From Kryptolebias marmoratus (Eukaryota; Chordata; Actinopteri; Cyprinodontiformes; Rivulidae): a DNA stretch of 64,000 nt. Made by a program: the position numbers and the translations under genes. This document shows positions 34,335-64,000 of the stretch, in pieces. Positions within the stretch are counted from its first letter, which is position 1; each line of letters starts with the position of its first letter. The notes under the pieces are model-generated. The model was not told where the DNA came from and ran no database searches. It worked only from the letters and a program-made list of their open reading frames with translations. The DNA is taken from NCBI RefSeq assembly GCF_001649575.2, contig NC_051438.1:28265544-28329543 (forward strand), written 5' to 3'.

Positions 34335-35126
34335 GTTCTGGTTTTGGTCTGTGGACACAGAGCTGATGGGACTTGTTGTCAAAAAGCTCCAGTTTTGTCT
34401 CATCTGTCCAAAGGACATTCTCCCAGAACCTTTGTGGACTCTCAGTCTGTCTTTATGATCTGGTGTCCTCCTTGGTCGTCTTCCACAAAGTCCACTTTGC
34501 CTCAGACTGATGGTGCGATCTGAAACTTATGACCTTTGACCTTGGAGTTCACCTCTAATCTCTAAAAGTTATTATGGTCTCTTTGGTCACCATTCCTATT
34601 ATCCGTCTCTTCAGTTGTCCTCTTGTGTCCATGGAGGTTTTCTCCAGTCCTGTGGACCTTCTGTAGTCTCAGGGACATCCAGCTGCTTGGAGACGGTCTT
34701 ACAGTCTTTACCTTCAACCTGCTGTTTAATCATTGTCTTTCTGAGCTCCTGAGACAACTCTGTCCTCAGCTTTCTGTCCTCCATGTTCATAGTATTACAC
34801 ACCATGATACCAACCAGCCCTGTGACTACCTGTCCTCCTTTAAACAGGCAGACTGACTGATTCCAGGACTGAGGACATCTTAGTTTAACATGTCCCTGTG
34901 GACTCATTAGTTTCAGTCTTTTCTAAGAGAACCACTCTTTTTATCAGAGCCAGTTTCATTAGTTAAAAATATTTCTGCTGGACCTCAGTTCAGAAGCAGT
35001 GACTGATTTTCATTAGTTGATTTTCAGTATTTTTTTATTGCTTTTACCAGTTTCAAGTTATTTCCGTGACCTTTGTGGTTTTTCTGTCTTTAACAAAAGG
35101 GTACCAACAAATTTATCCACGCCTGC
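34335..35126 (-). mobile_element. Tc1-like transposon remnant
   Basis: On the minus strand it encodes ELSQELRKTMIKQQVEGKD and TVSKQLDVPETT, the helix-turn-helix start of a Tc1-type transposase. Further on comes FWENVLWTDETKLEL-like coding (plus-strand reverse CTCCAGTTTTGTCTCATC at about 34388), the catalytic-domain signature. The frame is broken. The right edge carries GGTACCAACAAATTTATCC, a Tc1-like terminus; the left terminus is not recognisable. Confidence 0.7.
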
Positions 35127-35129
35127 ACT

Positions 35130-35640
35130 TTTCTTAGTGAGCCCTTTTTTCTCCTTCTAATGGAGCCATTGAGAATAATGGAGGTGCCATTAGGATGGAC
35201 GCTTCGACTCGAGAGACAAAGAGCCTGTGGGGAAATATCCATCAGGATTGGACTTGGACAATAACTGCCCGCCATTACCGCCCCTCTTATGGCATCACCA
35301 ATATGCCTCACACATTCAGAACCTCACTTTCTCCTCCAACTGCTTGTGACTCAAGGGCTGACTGACTGTTGCAAAAATCCGTCATTAACAGGGAGCTGCA
35401 AGAAGCTTCTTAGCAGCAAATTAATGGACTCCTGCTCGTTTTGTTTGTCAGGTACACTCAAGGGTAAAGAGTATGACAAAGAGACCGCATCTCATCCTCT
35501 GTTTTTCACTCAGGCTTTCATTTTACGGCGATCTCCACTGCAGCTGGTTATTGGGAAACGAACAGAGTCTGAAAACATAAATTTTTTACGTGCATGCTCC
35601 ATACAAGTTCACATTAAAGTCACATGACAGAAATAGGATT
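35130..35640. other. Candidate conserved non-coding block
   Basis: Begins just after the Tc1-like remnant. Unique sequence with CCATTGAGAATAATGG and ACTGCCCGCCATTACCGCC. No credible protein. Regulatory role not shown. Confidence 0.3.
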
Positions 35641-37111
35641 ATAAATAAAATATGAGTGTGTGGTGTATAATAAATGATTGCCTTCGAGCTCAACCTATCT
35701 GACTTTCAGTCAAGAAATCAAGTTATGTTTTTATTTGTATTTATTTTCATCCAGCGTGACTGTCAATGTAATAAATAAATAAATAACACAACAAAAACAC
35801 TGATCCATTTCTTATTTAGACATACATTTTGTACCTATTCCTTCCAAGCACCTTTCAGCGGATGTGCAGACAAATTGAATCTATGATCTATGGCCTACGT
35901 CCAATAAATTTATTTATAAGATTTTGCATTTTTTTGCCTTCATATGTGTGGAAACAGCTGACAGTGAGATATAGTTAACTCTCCAGTATATTTATAGCAC
36001 TTCAAAAGGCTTACCTTGAGAGTGCATTCCTTACAAATGAATTAGGTACATTATGTTCCGCAGTTTAAAAAGCAAAACACAAAATGTGATTTAAATACAA
36101 CAAGAACACCAGTGCATTTTATAAAATCTGTCTAACTTTGATTAAGATGGAGGGAATTCCTTGTCATCCATTTGTAATTGCCAAGGAAGCTAAAATAAAG
36201 AAAATCAAATGTAATACATAACTAAACTAACTAATATAAGAGCAACATGTTCATAGAAAATATGATGTTTGCACAGTTTATTGTTGCAGAAATACATAAA
36301 TTTGACATGTTTTTCAGATAGACATTTTTCAAATTTCAAAATATTTCTTTTTATCTGAGTCGGGGAAACTCTGAGGACTGACTAAGTTCTGCTTCAAGGG
36401 TAGAAAAGCCCAAATTGACAAATCAAGGTCTTGAAATTGTCTCCGCCACTGGTGAAATTTCTTGGTCCAGTTGGACCAAGAATTGTACAAAATGTACAAA
36501 ATGATACGAACCAGCCTACAAACAGGGTAGAAACTGTGCTGCCAGAACATATTTTGTTTTAGTTTGTGCCGACAGTCCAGAAGGAGATGAATCGTCCTCT
36601 TTTGACCACCGTCAATGAGTTCTTTTAATTAGAAATGAGAAGCAGACTGCAGACTTAAATCTTATATGTGAATAAAATACTTACACGAGTAGATTTCATC
36701 TTTTCACTGATGCTGATGTGCTTAAACATTCACTATTTCTAGGAATTTGTCTAAGTGTATTAATGTCCTGTTACAAGTGACACTCATTTTGTCTAATCAG
36801 GACAAACATAAAACATCAGTTAATATTTATCTTGTCTGTTCTGGATCAAAAATCTGTGCTGGAACATTTGATCCCACATCAAAGCCCCGGCATCGCATTT
36901 TTGTTTTTCTGTAACTGTTTATGAGAGCTCAGTTGAAGATCAGTTATCGTGCAAAGATTCTTTTCTGCTCCAGTTTCTTCAAATCCAAATCATCCTTCTC
37001 CAACAGCAGTGTACTTGTAATCCCCTCTTTATCTGACGAGAAGCTGCAAAGACTTACTGTTTATAAGTAAAATACTCTTATCTGTTTGTTTTTTCTTCAT
37101 GAAAATAAAAT
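35641..37111. other. Intergenic, no gene seen
   Basis: AT-rich, with an AAATAAATAAATAA run near 35.78 kb. Nothing else recognised. Confidence 0.5.
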
Positions 37112-37500
37112 CTACAACCCCAATTGTGGAAAAGTTGAGACGCTATGTAGAATATAAATCAAACAGAATTCAGGGATTTGCATATCAGTGGACCACAGTA
37201 ACCATATCAAATGTTAAAACTAATAAGTTGTGTCTATTTTTTGGGGAAAATCAGTTAGTTTTGAATGTTATGCCATCAGCACATCTCAACAAAGTAGTTC
37301 CAGATGTTTTCCTCATCAGTCTGTAAACATCTGGACCTGAGGAGAGCAGCTGCTGGAGGTTTTAGAGGGAATGTTGCCTCATTCCAGATGTGTAAGCTGC
37401 TCATGTCAGAGACACTAATGCACCCCCATACCATCAGAGAGGCAGGTTTTTGACATATGTGCTGATAACCGGCTGAATGGTCCCCTTTTCTCTGCCTTAA
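37112..37500 (+). repeat. Dispersed repeat (CCCAATT...AAAGTT family), copy 2, truncated
   Basis: Starts ACAACCCCAATTGTGGAAAAGTTGAG and continues with ATATCAAATGTTAAAACTAA and GCACATCTCAACAAAGTAG. It then shows a deletion-junction segment (TAAACATCTGGACCTGAGGAG) corresponding to the inverted central part of copy 1. Confidence 0.55.
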
Positions 37501-39289
37501 TATGTTCTGCTGTTAATAAAATATGGGTTTATGAGATTTCTTTCAATTTTTTATTTGTAGTAGCAGGCAATTCAATATGGTCTGAAAACATTAAACACAA
37601 ACAGAAATACAGAAGCAACACAAAAATTAATAAAAAACATCAAAATAGTCCAGAGTTGGGCATGTCTGTCCATTGCACAAATCCAGAATGAAATAAAAAT
37701 TGAGAAAGTTGCACAGTTTTCCGAAGTTACTTCAACAATTTTTTGCCAAATCCACATAAGACACTTTTATCTTCATGCAGGGAAAATGTCTTGTCAAAAC
37801 AGATCAAATCCCCTCCTGATCCCTTGATGCTTTTTTTTATCCACTTCTTCTTCACACTCATCCATCTCTCCTGCTGCTGTTCTCTGCAGTGCTGTCATCG
37901 ATTGATTTTGTTCATCTATTCATCCCTGAAATAAGTCTCTGCACTTATTTGTTGTTGTGAAAGCCGTGAGTTTTCAGCACGACCAAGTATTTATTTCAGT
38001 TTGCCATTCAAAATGGTTTCCATGAGAACACTAAAATGTGAATCATTGAAGATTGATCCAATGATGAACAGCTGACCGGTTTGTTTCACGGATTCTAAGG
38101 CTTATTGTTTTTTTTAATTATGATGAGAAGTGGTACTCAACATAAAAACTGGCACTTTGCATAAATCTATTATCTTCTTTTGATTTTCCTGTTGAATGAA
38201 GTGAACATTACAGCCTTTTGTTTCACCATCAGTGTTCTTTGATGGCATATACCTCATTGGCATGTGTCCCGTCATGCTAGAATACGGCAACATGCTTTTA
38301 TGTAAATGTATACAGAGGGAATGTAGTGTTATGGCATTCTGTGAAATCCTCCCTCCTCCCCTCCTCATCCTCTCTGCTGCTCCTCATCACTTCCCAATAT
38401 ATTTCTCCATCTGCAATGGCAAATGAAACTAAACAGGATTTGCTGTGCTCCTGTTGCCAAATTCATTCCCAGTGTGGATGGGGCTCACACTTGGATTATG
38501 TCATGATTGCCCAAAACAATCAAACCCTGCAGATTGAAGTGGTGCATCATCATAACCTTGAAAGACCTTCACTGGCAGAGAGAAAGGAGTCAAGAGGGCC
38601 TCGGCGTTATTACTGTGCAGACAGCAGCCCCTGTTGATGGTGTTGGGAAGAAAAAATAAAAAACAAATATCATAGAAAAAAGAGAGGGTCTGTGCACAAA
38701 CTGATGATGATAAAAACAACAGACCCGAAGTCATTACATCTCATATAAATTATGAATGAAAGGGAAATAACTCTTTATTTAATAGGATTTTATAAAAAGG
38801 GCCAGGAGATATTTTAATCCTGATATAATTTTCATTTATTTAAATTTGATCACAAAATATCCTAACTGATCTAATCTAAATAGTTTAATAATGTAATGGA
38901 TTATTTTTGCCTTAAAATATGCTGCTAATCTAGACTTCTGATAAAATCCAAACAACAATATGATGGCCACATAAAGAATCTTTTATGTATTTGGTGAACT
39001 GGATACAAATTAAAATAATCAGATTTGTTGAATAATAAATTATATATGTTCCAGGTTCAAGTCCCAGGGACAAAAAAGGAGTCAAGAAAGGAGCTCCTCT
39101 TAAGGACAAAGCAACTGAAACAGATAAATACGACCTTAACTGATTAGTGTTGTGCTGTTTTGTGGACTTTTCATTGTTTTTGTTGTGTGGAGCTATTGTG
39201 GGGCCATAAAGTTTGTTAAAACGCTCTAAAAAGTGTGAATCTACAGACTCCCCCTCATTGACTTTAAAAAGTCAATGGAGACTTTTATT
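37501..39289. other. Intergenic region upstream of smu1
   Basis: AT-rich apart from the candidate non-coding block at 38.2-38.6 kb. No gene seen on either strand. Confidence 0.5.
38225..38640. other. Candidate conserved non-coding block
   Basis: Unique sequence including ATACCTCATTGGCATGTG and GGATTATGTCATGATTGCCC, about 0.7 kb upstream of the smu1 promoter. Could be a distal regulatory element of smu1 or of a gene outside the window. Confidence 0.3.
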
Positions 39290-39379
39290 TTGAAAAGCTC
39301 CATTTCCTCCCGGTACTTCCGTGTTTCCTCTGCGTGTTTCTTGGTGCGGGAGTGTGTTGTCGTTTCAACGCACATAACC
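39290..39379 (+). promoter_or_regulatory. smu1: Probable smu1 core promoter / 5'UTR
   Basis: The 90 bp before the smu1 start codon are richer in GC than the flank. They contain ACTTCCG at 39315-39321, the reverse of the CGGAAGT ETS-family (ELK/GABPA) core that is common in housekeeping promoters. Pyrimidine-rich TTTCCTCTGCG follows. There is no obvious TATA box close by. The transcription start is not determinable from sequence alone. Confidence 0.4.
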
Positions 39380-44707
<5,328 letters not shown>

Positions 44708-46369
44708 GACGTCCTCCAGAGAGGAGGCTGGACATTCTCACTCTGGACAGTTCTCTGTCCATTCTGTTTTTGTCTCTTTGTTTGTTTTCTGTCCTGGTGA
44801 ATCATTCCCAGGTCCAACAGGACTCAAACGTGACACGGGAACCACGTGACTTTTACACACTCAGTTTGGAAATGGTAGAATATAGTTAATAAAAAGCAGA
44901 GTGTACAGATTTTTTTTTTAAAGTGTTTTGCATCTTTAAAAGCGTGACAGCCTTTAGTATTTTAGGTCGTTACCTAAAATGCTGTAAGTATATCCTGTAT
45001 GTAACTCAGCCTCTGGGGCTCTTCTGCCTTTACACTTCATTAGTTTTATTTAACAAACCTGTAAGGATGGAATACGCATCATAATAAAGCTTTAATGCTT
45101 TATTATCATGCTGTATTTACATTTGTAGGATCTAAGATGAACCTCAGCTCCTCCATTGTTGTAAACCCTCTGAAATAAAGTGAAACGTTCTCTTAAATCC
45201 AGAATATAAAACAGCCTTTTGCAGTTCTTAGTATCACATTTTCTGCCCCTCTTCATAGAAAGATTCTGCTGTTTGACGCCTGAGTCCTTCGGAGAGACGG
45301 GGAGTCATCACACGCTGAGGGAAGAAGTGTTTCAAAAACAATTTAACATCCTGCTTTTTGTAAATATATTTGAAGCTTTTTTTAATTAAAAACAAATATT
45401 GTCTGCTGGCTTCATTTGTTCCAACTTGGCTGGTTTTGTCATCAGAAACATGTTTTTATGTTTAGTTTGTCTCTTTTTATATTTTATCAATGAGTTTTGG
45501 CTGATTTGGAAACTTCACCCTGATTTTTTTTTTTTTTATATTTTTTCCAAATCGCAGCGTCTCTAACCTACTGAGAGGACAAATGTTGGACCTTATGACT
45601 TCCATGATGGATTTGGACGTTAAAAAAGAAATTTATTGTAAAAAAACAGTTTGGATGTGATCCAGTGAATCTGGGTTTTTCTTAACATTTTGTTTTTCCA
45701 CACTTTATAAAAATGTTAAAATGTTCCATGTAACTGTTTTATCTGTGCTCTTAAAGCCGTTTGAACAGAAAAGGAAAATGTGGCCTATCTTTACACACAA
45801 TTGAACGTATTATTGCAGTATTTTTGTTTTTTCTTGAATCTAAATAAGCCCACAACATGTTGCCTTACAGTTTTCTGAGTTTTTAAGAAGTTTTATTTAA
45901 TTAATTTGCACTAATAAGGCAGCAAATTCAGCTTTTTTTTTTAACAAAGAGGAGGCTTGATGGAATTTCAACCCAAAACAAACCTGTTGGCTGATCATTA
46001 AAGCCCTTCAGACAGGGAGGAGGGGCTTAGTAAGGCTTTCAAAATAAAAGCCCAAGTTGATTCTGTACAGTTTAATGTACTGGGATGTGAGCTAAAAACC
46101 CTTTAATCAGAACCAGAACATAACAGACTGGTAAATGTGACACATGAGTGATGATTAAAGGACCTTGTTGTTTGTTTTGGCAGATAAAATAAAAAGTCAT
46201 GTAAAGGGTTTTTCCTCCAGATGAAGAATCTTGTTTTCTCCATTTATTATCCAGCTGTGATCGGTTTGCCTTTAATTTCCTAATGAAGCCGTCTGCAGAG
46301 AGGAGGGCCTGACGGGTCAGCAGGGTTCAGTGTTCAGTGTTGGAGCTCTTTCTGCTCAGGACACTCACT
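44708..46369. other. smu1-cpxm1 intergenic region
   Basis: About 1.7 kb between the smu1 stop and cpxm1 start, AT-rich with long T and A runs. It includes the smu1 3'UTR signals and, at its right end, the unassigned cpxm1 promoter and 5'UTR. I see no further gene. Confidence 0.6.
44888..45180 (+). terminator. smu1: smu1 3'UTR poly(A) signals
   Basis: Three AATAAA hexamers follow the smu1 stop codon, at 44888-44893, 45083-45088 and 45174-45179. This suggests alternative cleavage sites giving 3'UTRs of roughly 0.2 to 0.5 kb. Which is used cannot be told from sequence. Confidence 0.5.
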
Positions 46370-59079
<12,710 letters not shown>

Positions 59080-59204
59080 TGGAGAACTTTAAAAGGTGCG
59101 AACAAAGCAGGGCTTGGTTCAGAGGCAAACGTTCACTGGATTAATGCTGTTTGATCCTCTGCTGTGGAGCAGCAGAGTCACAACACGAGCTGATCTGTTT
59201 CACA

Positions 59205-59210
59205 AATAAA
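59205..59210 (+). terminator. cpxm1: cpxm1 poly(A) signal AATAAA
   Basis: AATAAA lies 126 nt after the cpxm1 stop codon. It faces the elp1 signal on the other strand, 32 bp away, so this is a very short 3'UTR in a convergent arrangement. Confidence 0.65.
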
Positions 59211-59242
59211 AGGATTCAGTAAGAGAGAACATTCAATGAATC

Positions 59243-59248
59243 TTTATT
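59243..59248 (-). terminator. elp1: elp1 poly(A) signal AATAAA
   Basis: The plus strand reads TTTATT, giving AATAAA on the minus strand 55 nt beyond the elp1 stop codon. Cleavage 10-30 nt downstream would fall at about 59213-59233, overlapping the predicted cpxm1 cleavage zone. Confidence 0.6.
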
Positions 59249-59303
59249 AAACAGCTGACTTTCACTGTACAGTAAAAACAAAAAAACAGAACTTTATGTA
59301 TAT

Positions 59304-62300
59304 TTACTTCAGAATACTGAGCTTCCACTTGACACCGTTTCTCATCTTTGGTGCTGCTGGAGTCTCAGCGTCTAAAAGGAACAACAAACAGATTCAGGAG
59401 ATGATAATAATAATAAACCACATGAACGCCACAGGTTCTACTGACCCTGCTGTGAAGCTGCAGGTCTCTGCTGCTGCTGGAACGAAGCCATGATGCTGTT
59501 TGCAGTCGAGTTCGGCCCGGTGACCTTCAGAGGTCAAAAAATAAATAAATCCCAGTAAAAAGGTAACATCTCATTCCTCAGACAGACAAATAATGAACAA
59601 ACGATAAGAAATGTACAGAAAAGAGCTGAAAAGATCGTTTTGGACACGAAATTCTGTCATTTTAATCCTTTTTTAAAGTCAGAAATGATAACCTGATTTT
59701 GGAAATAACCACAAAACTCAGCAGTCTCTTAAAGGAAACGAGCAAAAACAAGATCTGAAGATGTTGAAAGAGTCCGTACGCCAGCTTTTTCCTTCCTTTA
59801 TCTGTATACCTGCTGGGTTTGTGAATTATTCTGATTTTATTCAGTTGGTAAAACTGGCCCCGACAGATCTGCCTGCTTCAGTAGTAAGAATGAGAGAAAG
59901 TCTTGTATTTACCGGAGCGTGGTGGCTCTGCGGGCCTTCGGGCCACACCTCGGGAACAGCTGCCTCCACCGCCTGCAGAGTTTCCTCGTAGGCCAGCTGC
60001 AGCTTCTCGGCCTGTTTGTCAAACTGGAACAGAACCAGGGCCTTCAGGAGGCTGTGGATCTCCTCTGTGGAGGGGGAGGTTCACACGGTTTCACAATTCC
60101 TTACTGCTTTTTCTTTAAAGGTATACAAACTACAGCGTACAAGTCGAAATGAGCAGAGATACAGTTTTCTTTTTTTATCTATGCACTGATTCATCCTGCT
60201 CATACTGGAAAACAATACACACTTCCTAACGAAACAAAATAAGTGGATATCTTCTCACACTGTCTTTAAATTTAGTTCCTAAAGCCCTTTATTCCTAATG
60301 TTCCTTCATTTCAGCTTCCCCGCTTCCCTCCCGTATGCTGGGATCTGACTGGTGTATGGGTTTAAATAAGAAGAGAATAAAGTGGTCTGTACCTCTCATT
60401 TTGTCCACAGTGGTGAGGATTTCCCCGAGCGCGTGCATCAGGGCTCTGTCCTCCATCGGGCTTCCTTCCTTCAGGCTCAGCTTCTTTCTCTCTGCTTTCC
60501 GGCGGTTCTTTGACGACCTCCTGCAAGCAGAGCTCCGAGCCATGAGTGGCTGACAGAAACAGGTGAATCCGGGCTGGGATGTTTCTGCGAGTCTTACGAG
60601 GAGATGCGGGAGTTACTCTGGGAGTATTTGGAAGCGGTCATCATGCTGCTGGCCTCGGAGTAAAGCTCAGCATCGGGACAGTCTGGACCGTCTTCATCTG
60701 AGGAGGAACATAAAGGCTTACTGCGAGAAATCTAACTAAAAAGGGTTTTTTCAAATAAATACAGACATTTTAAACGGTCAGTTACATGAGATGAGTGTTG
60801 TGGAAGTTTTATAACTTCATTTAGAGTGGATCAGATGTTTGGCAAATAAAACAAACTATTATTCAATGAGAGATTTTATTATAAATAGATTTTCTGCTAT
60901 ATTATTCTGAGAAGAGCAGCACAAATTAGAGTGTATTCAACCACAGTTTGGTGATAAAAAACATCAACAATTAAAAAAAACTGATGGAGAGATGAGTGTT
61001 TAAACCAGGGGTCTCCAATCCTGGTCCTCAGGGCCACCATCCTGCAGGTTTTACTTGTTCCTCTGCTCCAACACACCTGATCTGAATCAATGATTGATTA
61101 ACAGGCTTCTGCAGAACATGAAGAGGTGATTTAACCTCTGAATCAGGTGTTGGAGCAGAGAAACAAGGAAAACCTGCAGGATGGAGGCCCTGAGGACCAG
61201 GATTGGAGAACCCTGGTTTACAAAAACACTAAATAAAAGACTTTAACTTCTCCTCACCAAGCATGTCCAGCCTGGCCTTTTCCTTCTGCTCCCGGACCAC
61301 AGCCAAACGGTTCCTGTGCCGAGCGAACGTCGCCACCTGAGCCTCCAGAAAGCCCATCTGAGAGTTTACAGCTGAAACCAAAAGACATTGTCATTTTGAT
61401 TATCTCGAACACAACCGAACCACGAGTCTCCCGCTCAGCTGAACTCTTACCTTCTAACAGCGCCGGTTTCAGGTTGGTCTCAGTTATATCCTGTCTGTTG
61501 TGCATGTAAATCTTAATGAATAAAAGATGTTGTTTTTATAAACTCCAATTTGTCACAGTAAACAGACAAAGTTCATTAGTTTACAGACCAGTCTGAGCGC
61601 CTCCTCCCAGACTGCACCCGTGATCAGAGCCAAGATGGCCTCCTCGCAGTCCTGCGTCGCAGAGAGGAATTATCATGAGCACAATCAAAGCTGGACTAGC
61701 AGCTGAAACAAACAGTCAGAGATGTTTCAGATGTTTCAGGTGTCACCTTGGCGTACTGATCCAACAGCAGAGCAGCTTCTGAGTACCGCCTCTGCTCAGT
61801 CAGCTTCTCTGAGGGAGAACAAAGCCGTGTTGCATCAGACTCAAACCAGCCAACCGTCAGTCAGACTACCTGTTGTCATGGTTACCTGCCAGGTCTCTGG
61901 CCAGCAGAGCCAGCTGGTCGGGCGGCAGCGGGATCTGCTGAGCCACACAGATGGTGTTCCTCCAGCTGGAGCTGATCGTGAACGCCTGCAGGGCTCTGAC
62001 AGGCTCGCCACATCGCCATAGCAACAAGCCGGCTTGCTCTGCCTGTTGCTGCTCCATCAGGTGTTCGGCGTATCCACAGCTCAGAAACTGAGGAGGAAAA
62101 GAGACAAAGTCTGGTGTTAGTGTTCAGATGTCGGGGGCTGTTAGACGTTCGGAGCGTTTACCTTGAACTGAGGACTGTCTGCGGCGTACAACCTCAGAGC
62201 TTCGCTGTAGAGTTTCTGCTCCTTCACCAGAGACAGCACTTCAGGGAAATGCTCCTCTCCTGAGGATAAAACACACACTGGGTCACATCAGCACCTGAAC

Positions 62301-63897
62301 CACCACCACCAGAGAGGAAACAAACAGTAGAATCACTGACCGCACTTGGTGAGGTGGACCAAGGCCTTCCTGTAGCGTTTCAGGTGTTTGTCGATGGTGT
62401 AGCGTTGGTAGTTCGGCTCCAGGCTCTTCAGCATGTTTAAGAAAGGAAGGTACTCTTTGGGGTCCTGCAGGAATAAAGAATCAAATTATCAATCTCAAGT
62501 GTTTCATTTCTTTTTAAACCAATAAACAGCTGCATCCAGATGTAAATATCTGTATGTATTTATATTTAAAAGAATGATTTACTGAGATCTGACTTTAGTT
62601 TCTGAGCCGACATAATATCCAACTTTAAAGCAGTCAGTTCACCTAATTAATTACCTCGTTAGCAGAATGACTCTGAATATTAATGATGATAAATAACTAT
62701 AATATTACACAGTCCTTCGTTTTGTTTGGATGTTTTATTGCTCCCTCCCCGCCTGACTTCTTGTACCTTCTGGGATTTTTCAGCCACCATGAGGACGAGG
62801 TCGAAGTCATACGTTCCAAGGGAGTGCTCGTACAGATCGTTGACATTAACGAGGAAGAGGAGGTACTTTAACGCCTCTTCAGCGCTCACAGAGCCGGGAG
62901 CTTCAGGAGGATCCTCTACAGAAACACAAACACTGAATTATCGAGACGAGGCAGAGAAACGAAAACGTCAGCAGGTCATCGTTACGTGCGGCTCACCTCG
63001 GAGCTCGTGAACCTTCTGCAGCGCGATCTCCAGCTCCGGAACCGTCTTCTTCACGTGAGCAGTCAGGACGGACAGACAGAACCTTAAAGAACCCGAACAG
63101 AACATCACAACAAAACATGGTTTTAGTTTTAGATTCTATAAAAACTGGAGTTTTTGTTTCCAGCTTTTAAAATACTTGGATAATATTCACAATATTAATC
63201 AGAACAAACAGTTTGAACTTATCAAGGTAATCTAAATTAAAGGCCTAGCTTTCCTTGACAGAATGCATATCGCCCGCCACTTTCTGTGCCAGAGTTTAGA
63301 CGTCGATCTCACGATGAGATAGAGATGAAGCTCTTTCAGTCAAAGGTTATAAATGTTGTCGTGCACGATCTCATGCACTATTTCACAAGCTGTGTCACCA
63401 CTCAGACTCTCAGACTCTCAGGTAGAGCTGACGGCCTTGTAGCCATCTTTGAGGTGCTAAGGTCGGCCATCTCAGATCCAACTGTTTACGAGTTTTAGAC
63501 GTACAGGTAATGATTACTTTCTGAGAGTTTCACTAAAATCTGTCCAGTGATTCATGATATATTTTGCTAACAAACACATGAACACCCCCCCATGACTCGA
63601 ACAGAAACACGACTGACTTGTTCGGATCCATTGACTCCATGGCGCTCCGTAAAGCATCACAAACGACATCGACCTTCTTCTGGGTGGGTTGGGTCTGGGC
63701 CGGGCCGCTGTCGGGACGGGGGTACATGCTGCAGCTCGTGTCCTCCTCTCTAGGTGCAGCAGAGAGAAGCGATTTAATAAAAACGATTCTTTCAGGTGAG
63801 AAAACGCTCGGTCTCACCTGAGCTCAGTGAGGAAGAGGTTAATGGAGTTGATGGAGTTGAGTTGTGTGATGAAGGTCTCAATGTTTTCCAGGAAAAC
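59304..63897 (-). CDS. elp1: Elongator complex protein 1, C-terminal part (16 exons, runs off right edge)
   Basis: C-terminal 565 aa of ELP1 (IKBKAP), the scaffold of the Elongator complex needed for wobble-uridine tRNA modification (family knowledge). Exons in transcript order: 63818-63897, 63618-63749, 62997-63082, 62767-62915, 62341-62464, 62162-62259, 61886-62087, 61747-61808, 61589-61651, 61451-61511, 61258-61371, 60598-60697, 60393-60520, 59913-60064, 59446-59524, 59304-59371. They total 1698 nt with matching phases. Diagnostic stretches are [54 protein letters not shown], the basic [13 protein letters not shown] segment and the terminal WKLSILK. This region covers the TPR-like helical repeats and the C-terminal dimerisation and tRNA-binding basic part. 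Upstream exons (beta-propellers, roughly 770 aa by comparison with about 1330 in human) lie beyond the window. No frameshift seen. Confidence 0.96.
61006..61215. mobile_element. Foldback MITE, copy D, in an elp1 intron
   Basis: CAGGGGTCTCCAATCCTGG at the left is mirrored by CCAGGATTGGAGAACCCTG at the right. The arms pair almost completely. Flanks GTTTAAAC and GTTTACAA match at 6 of 8. It lies in the elp1 intron between exons 60598-60697 and 61258-61371. Confidence 0.8.
63236..63575 (+). repeat. Unclassified dispersed repeat in elp1 intron
   Basis: Starts TTAAAGGCCTAGCTTTCCTTG. It ends with the inverse of the family's other terminus (TTTCTGAGAGTTTCACTAAAATCTG, CAGTGATTCATGATATATTTTGC). It lies between elp1 exons 62997-63082 and 63618-63749. 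A 70-aa ORF inside looks accidental. Confidence 0.55.
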
Positions 63898-64000
63898 CTG
63901 CAGAAAAACAATAAATATTGATTTTAATTCTGAAAGATGTCTCATCGTTAGATTATCAACATTTAAATATATTTCCATTAAAGTTTGTCTCATTCAGAAA

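Noticed and set aside
46337..46369. Earlier GTG start giving LELFLLRTLT before MAGILL
   Set aside because: Not an ATG; the ATG at 46370 has a good context and yields a normal signal peptide.

Overview
The window looks like teleost fish DNA, probably a percomorph and possibly a killifish-type lineage. The genes have many short exons with GT-AG introns. The intergenic DNA is AT-rich and full of fish-type repeats: hAT-like elements and foldback MITEs, Tc1-like remnants, truncated LINEs, solo LTRs and CCAT/TG microsatellites. Species assignment is inference only. There are two assembly gaps (24754-25244 and 56609-56683) and one ambiguous base at 2268.

Positions 1 to about 39.3 kb form a gene-poor region. 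I found no spliced host gene on either strand. It holds nested mobile elements: three copies of a hAT-like element carrying a small zinc-finger ORF, two related solo LTRs with perfect 5-bp target duplications, three LINE fragments with recognisable endonuclease or reverse transcriptase remnants, a Tc1-like remnant, foldback MITEs, and an unclassified repeat family recurring at many sites. Between the repeats are several blocks of non-repetitive, balanced-composition sequence that could be conserved regulatory elements. I cannot test conservation here.

Positions 39.3-64.0 kb hold three genes, reconstructed exon by exon. smu1 (+, 39380-44707, 12 exons, 513 aa) is a complete spliceosomal WD40 protein. 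cpxm1 (+, 46370-59079, 15 exons, about 794 aa) is a complete secreted carboxypeptidase-X1-type protein: signal peptide, basic linker, discoidin domain, degenerate M14 carboxypeptidase domain, transthyretin-like domain and Arg-rich tail. elp1 (-, 59304-63897 and beyond the right edge) contributes the last 16 exons (565 aa) of the Elongator scaffold. In all three, exon phases and summed lengths are consistent with an open reading frame.

smu1 and cpxm1 are head-to-tail about 1.7 kb apart. cpxm1 and elp1 converge with facing poly(A) signals 32 bp apart. The genes have unrelated roles (splicing, extracellular matrix, tRNA wobble modification), so this is a positional cluster and not a pathway. I saw no clearly new biological system. 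The best leads are the transposon-borne ORF and motif cluster, the TG-repeat splice acceptor in cpxm1, the convergent 3' ends, and the unclassified repeat families.
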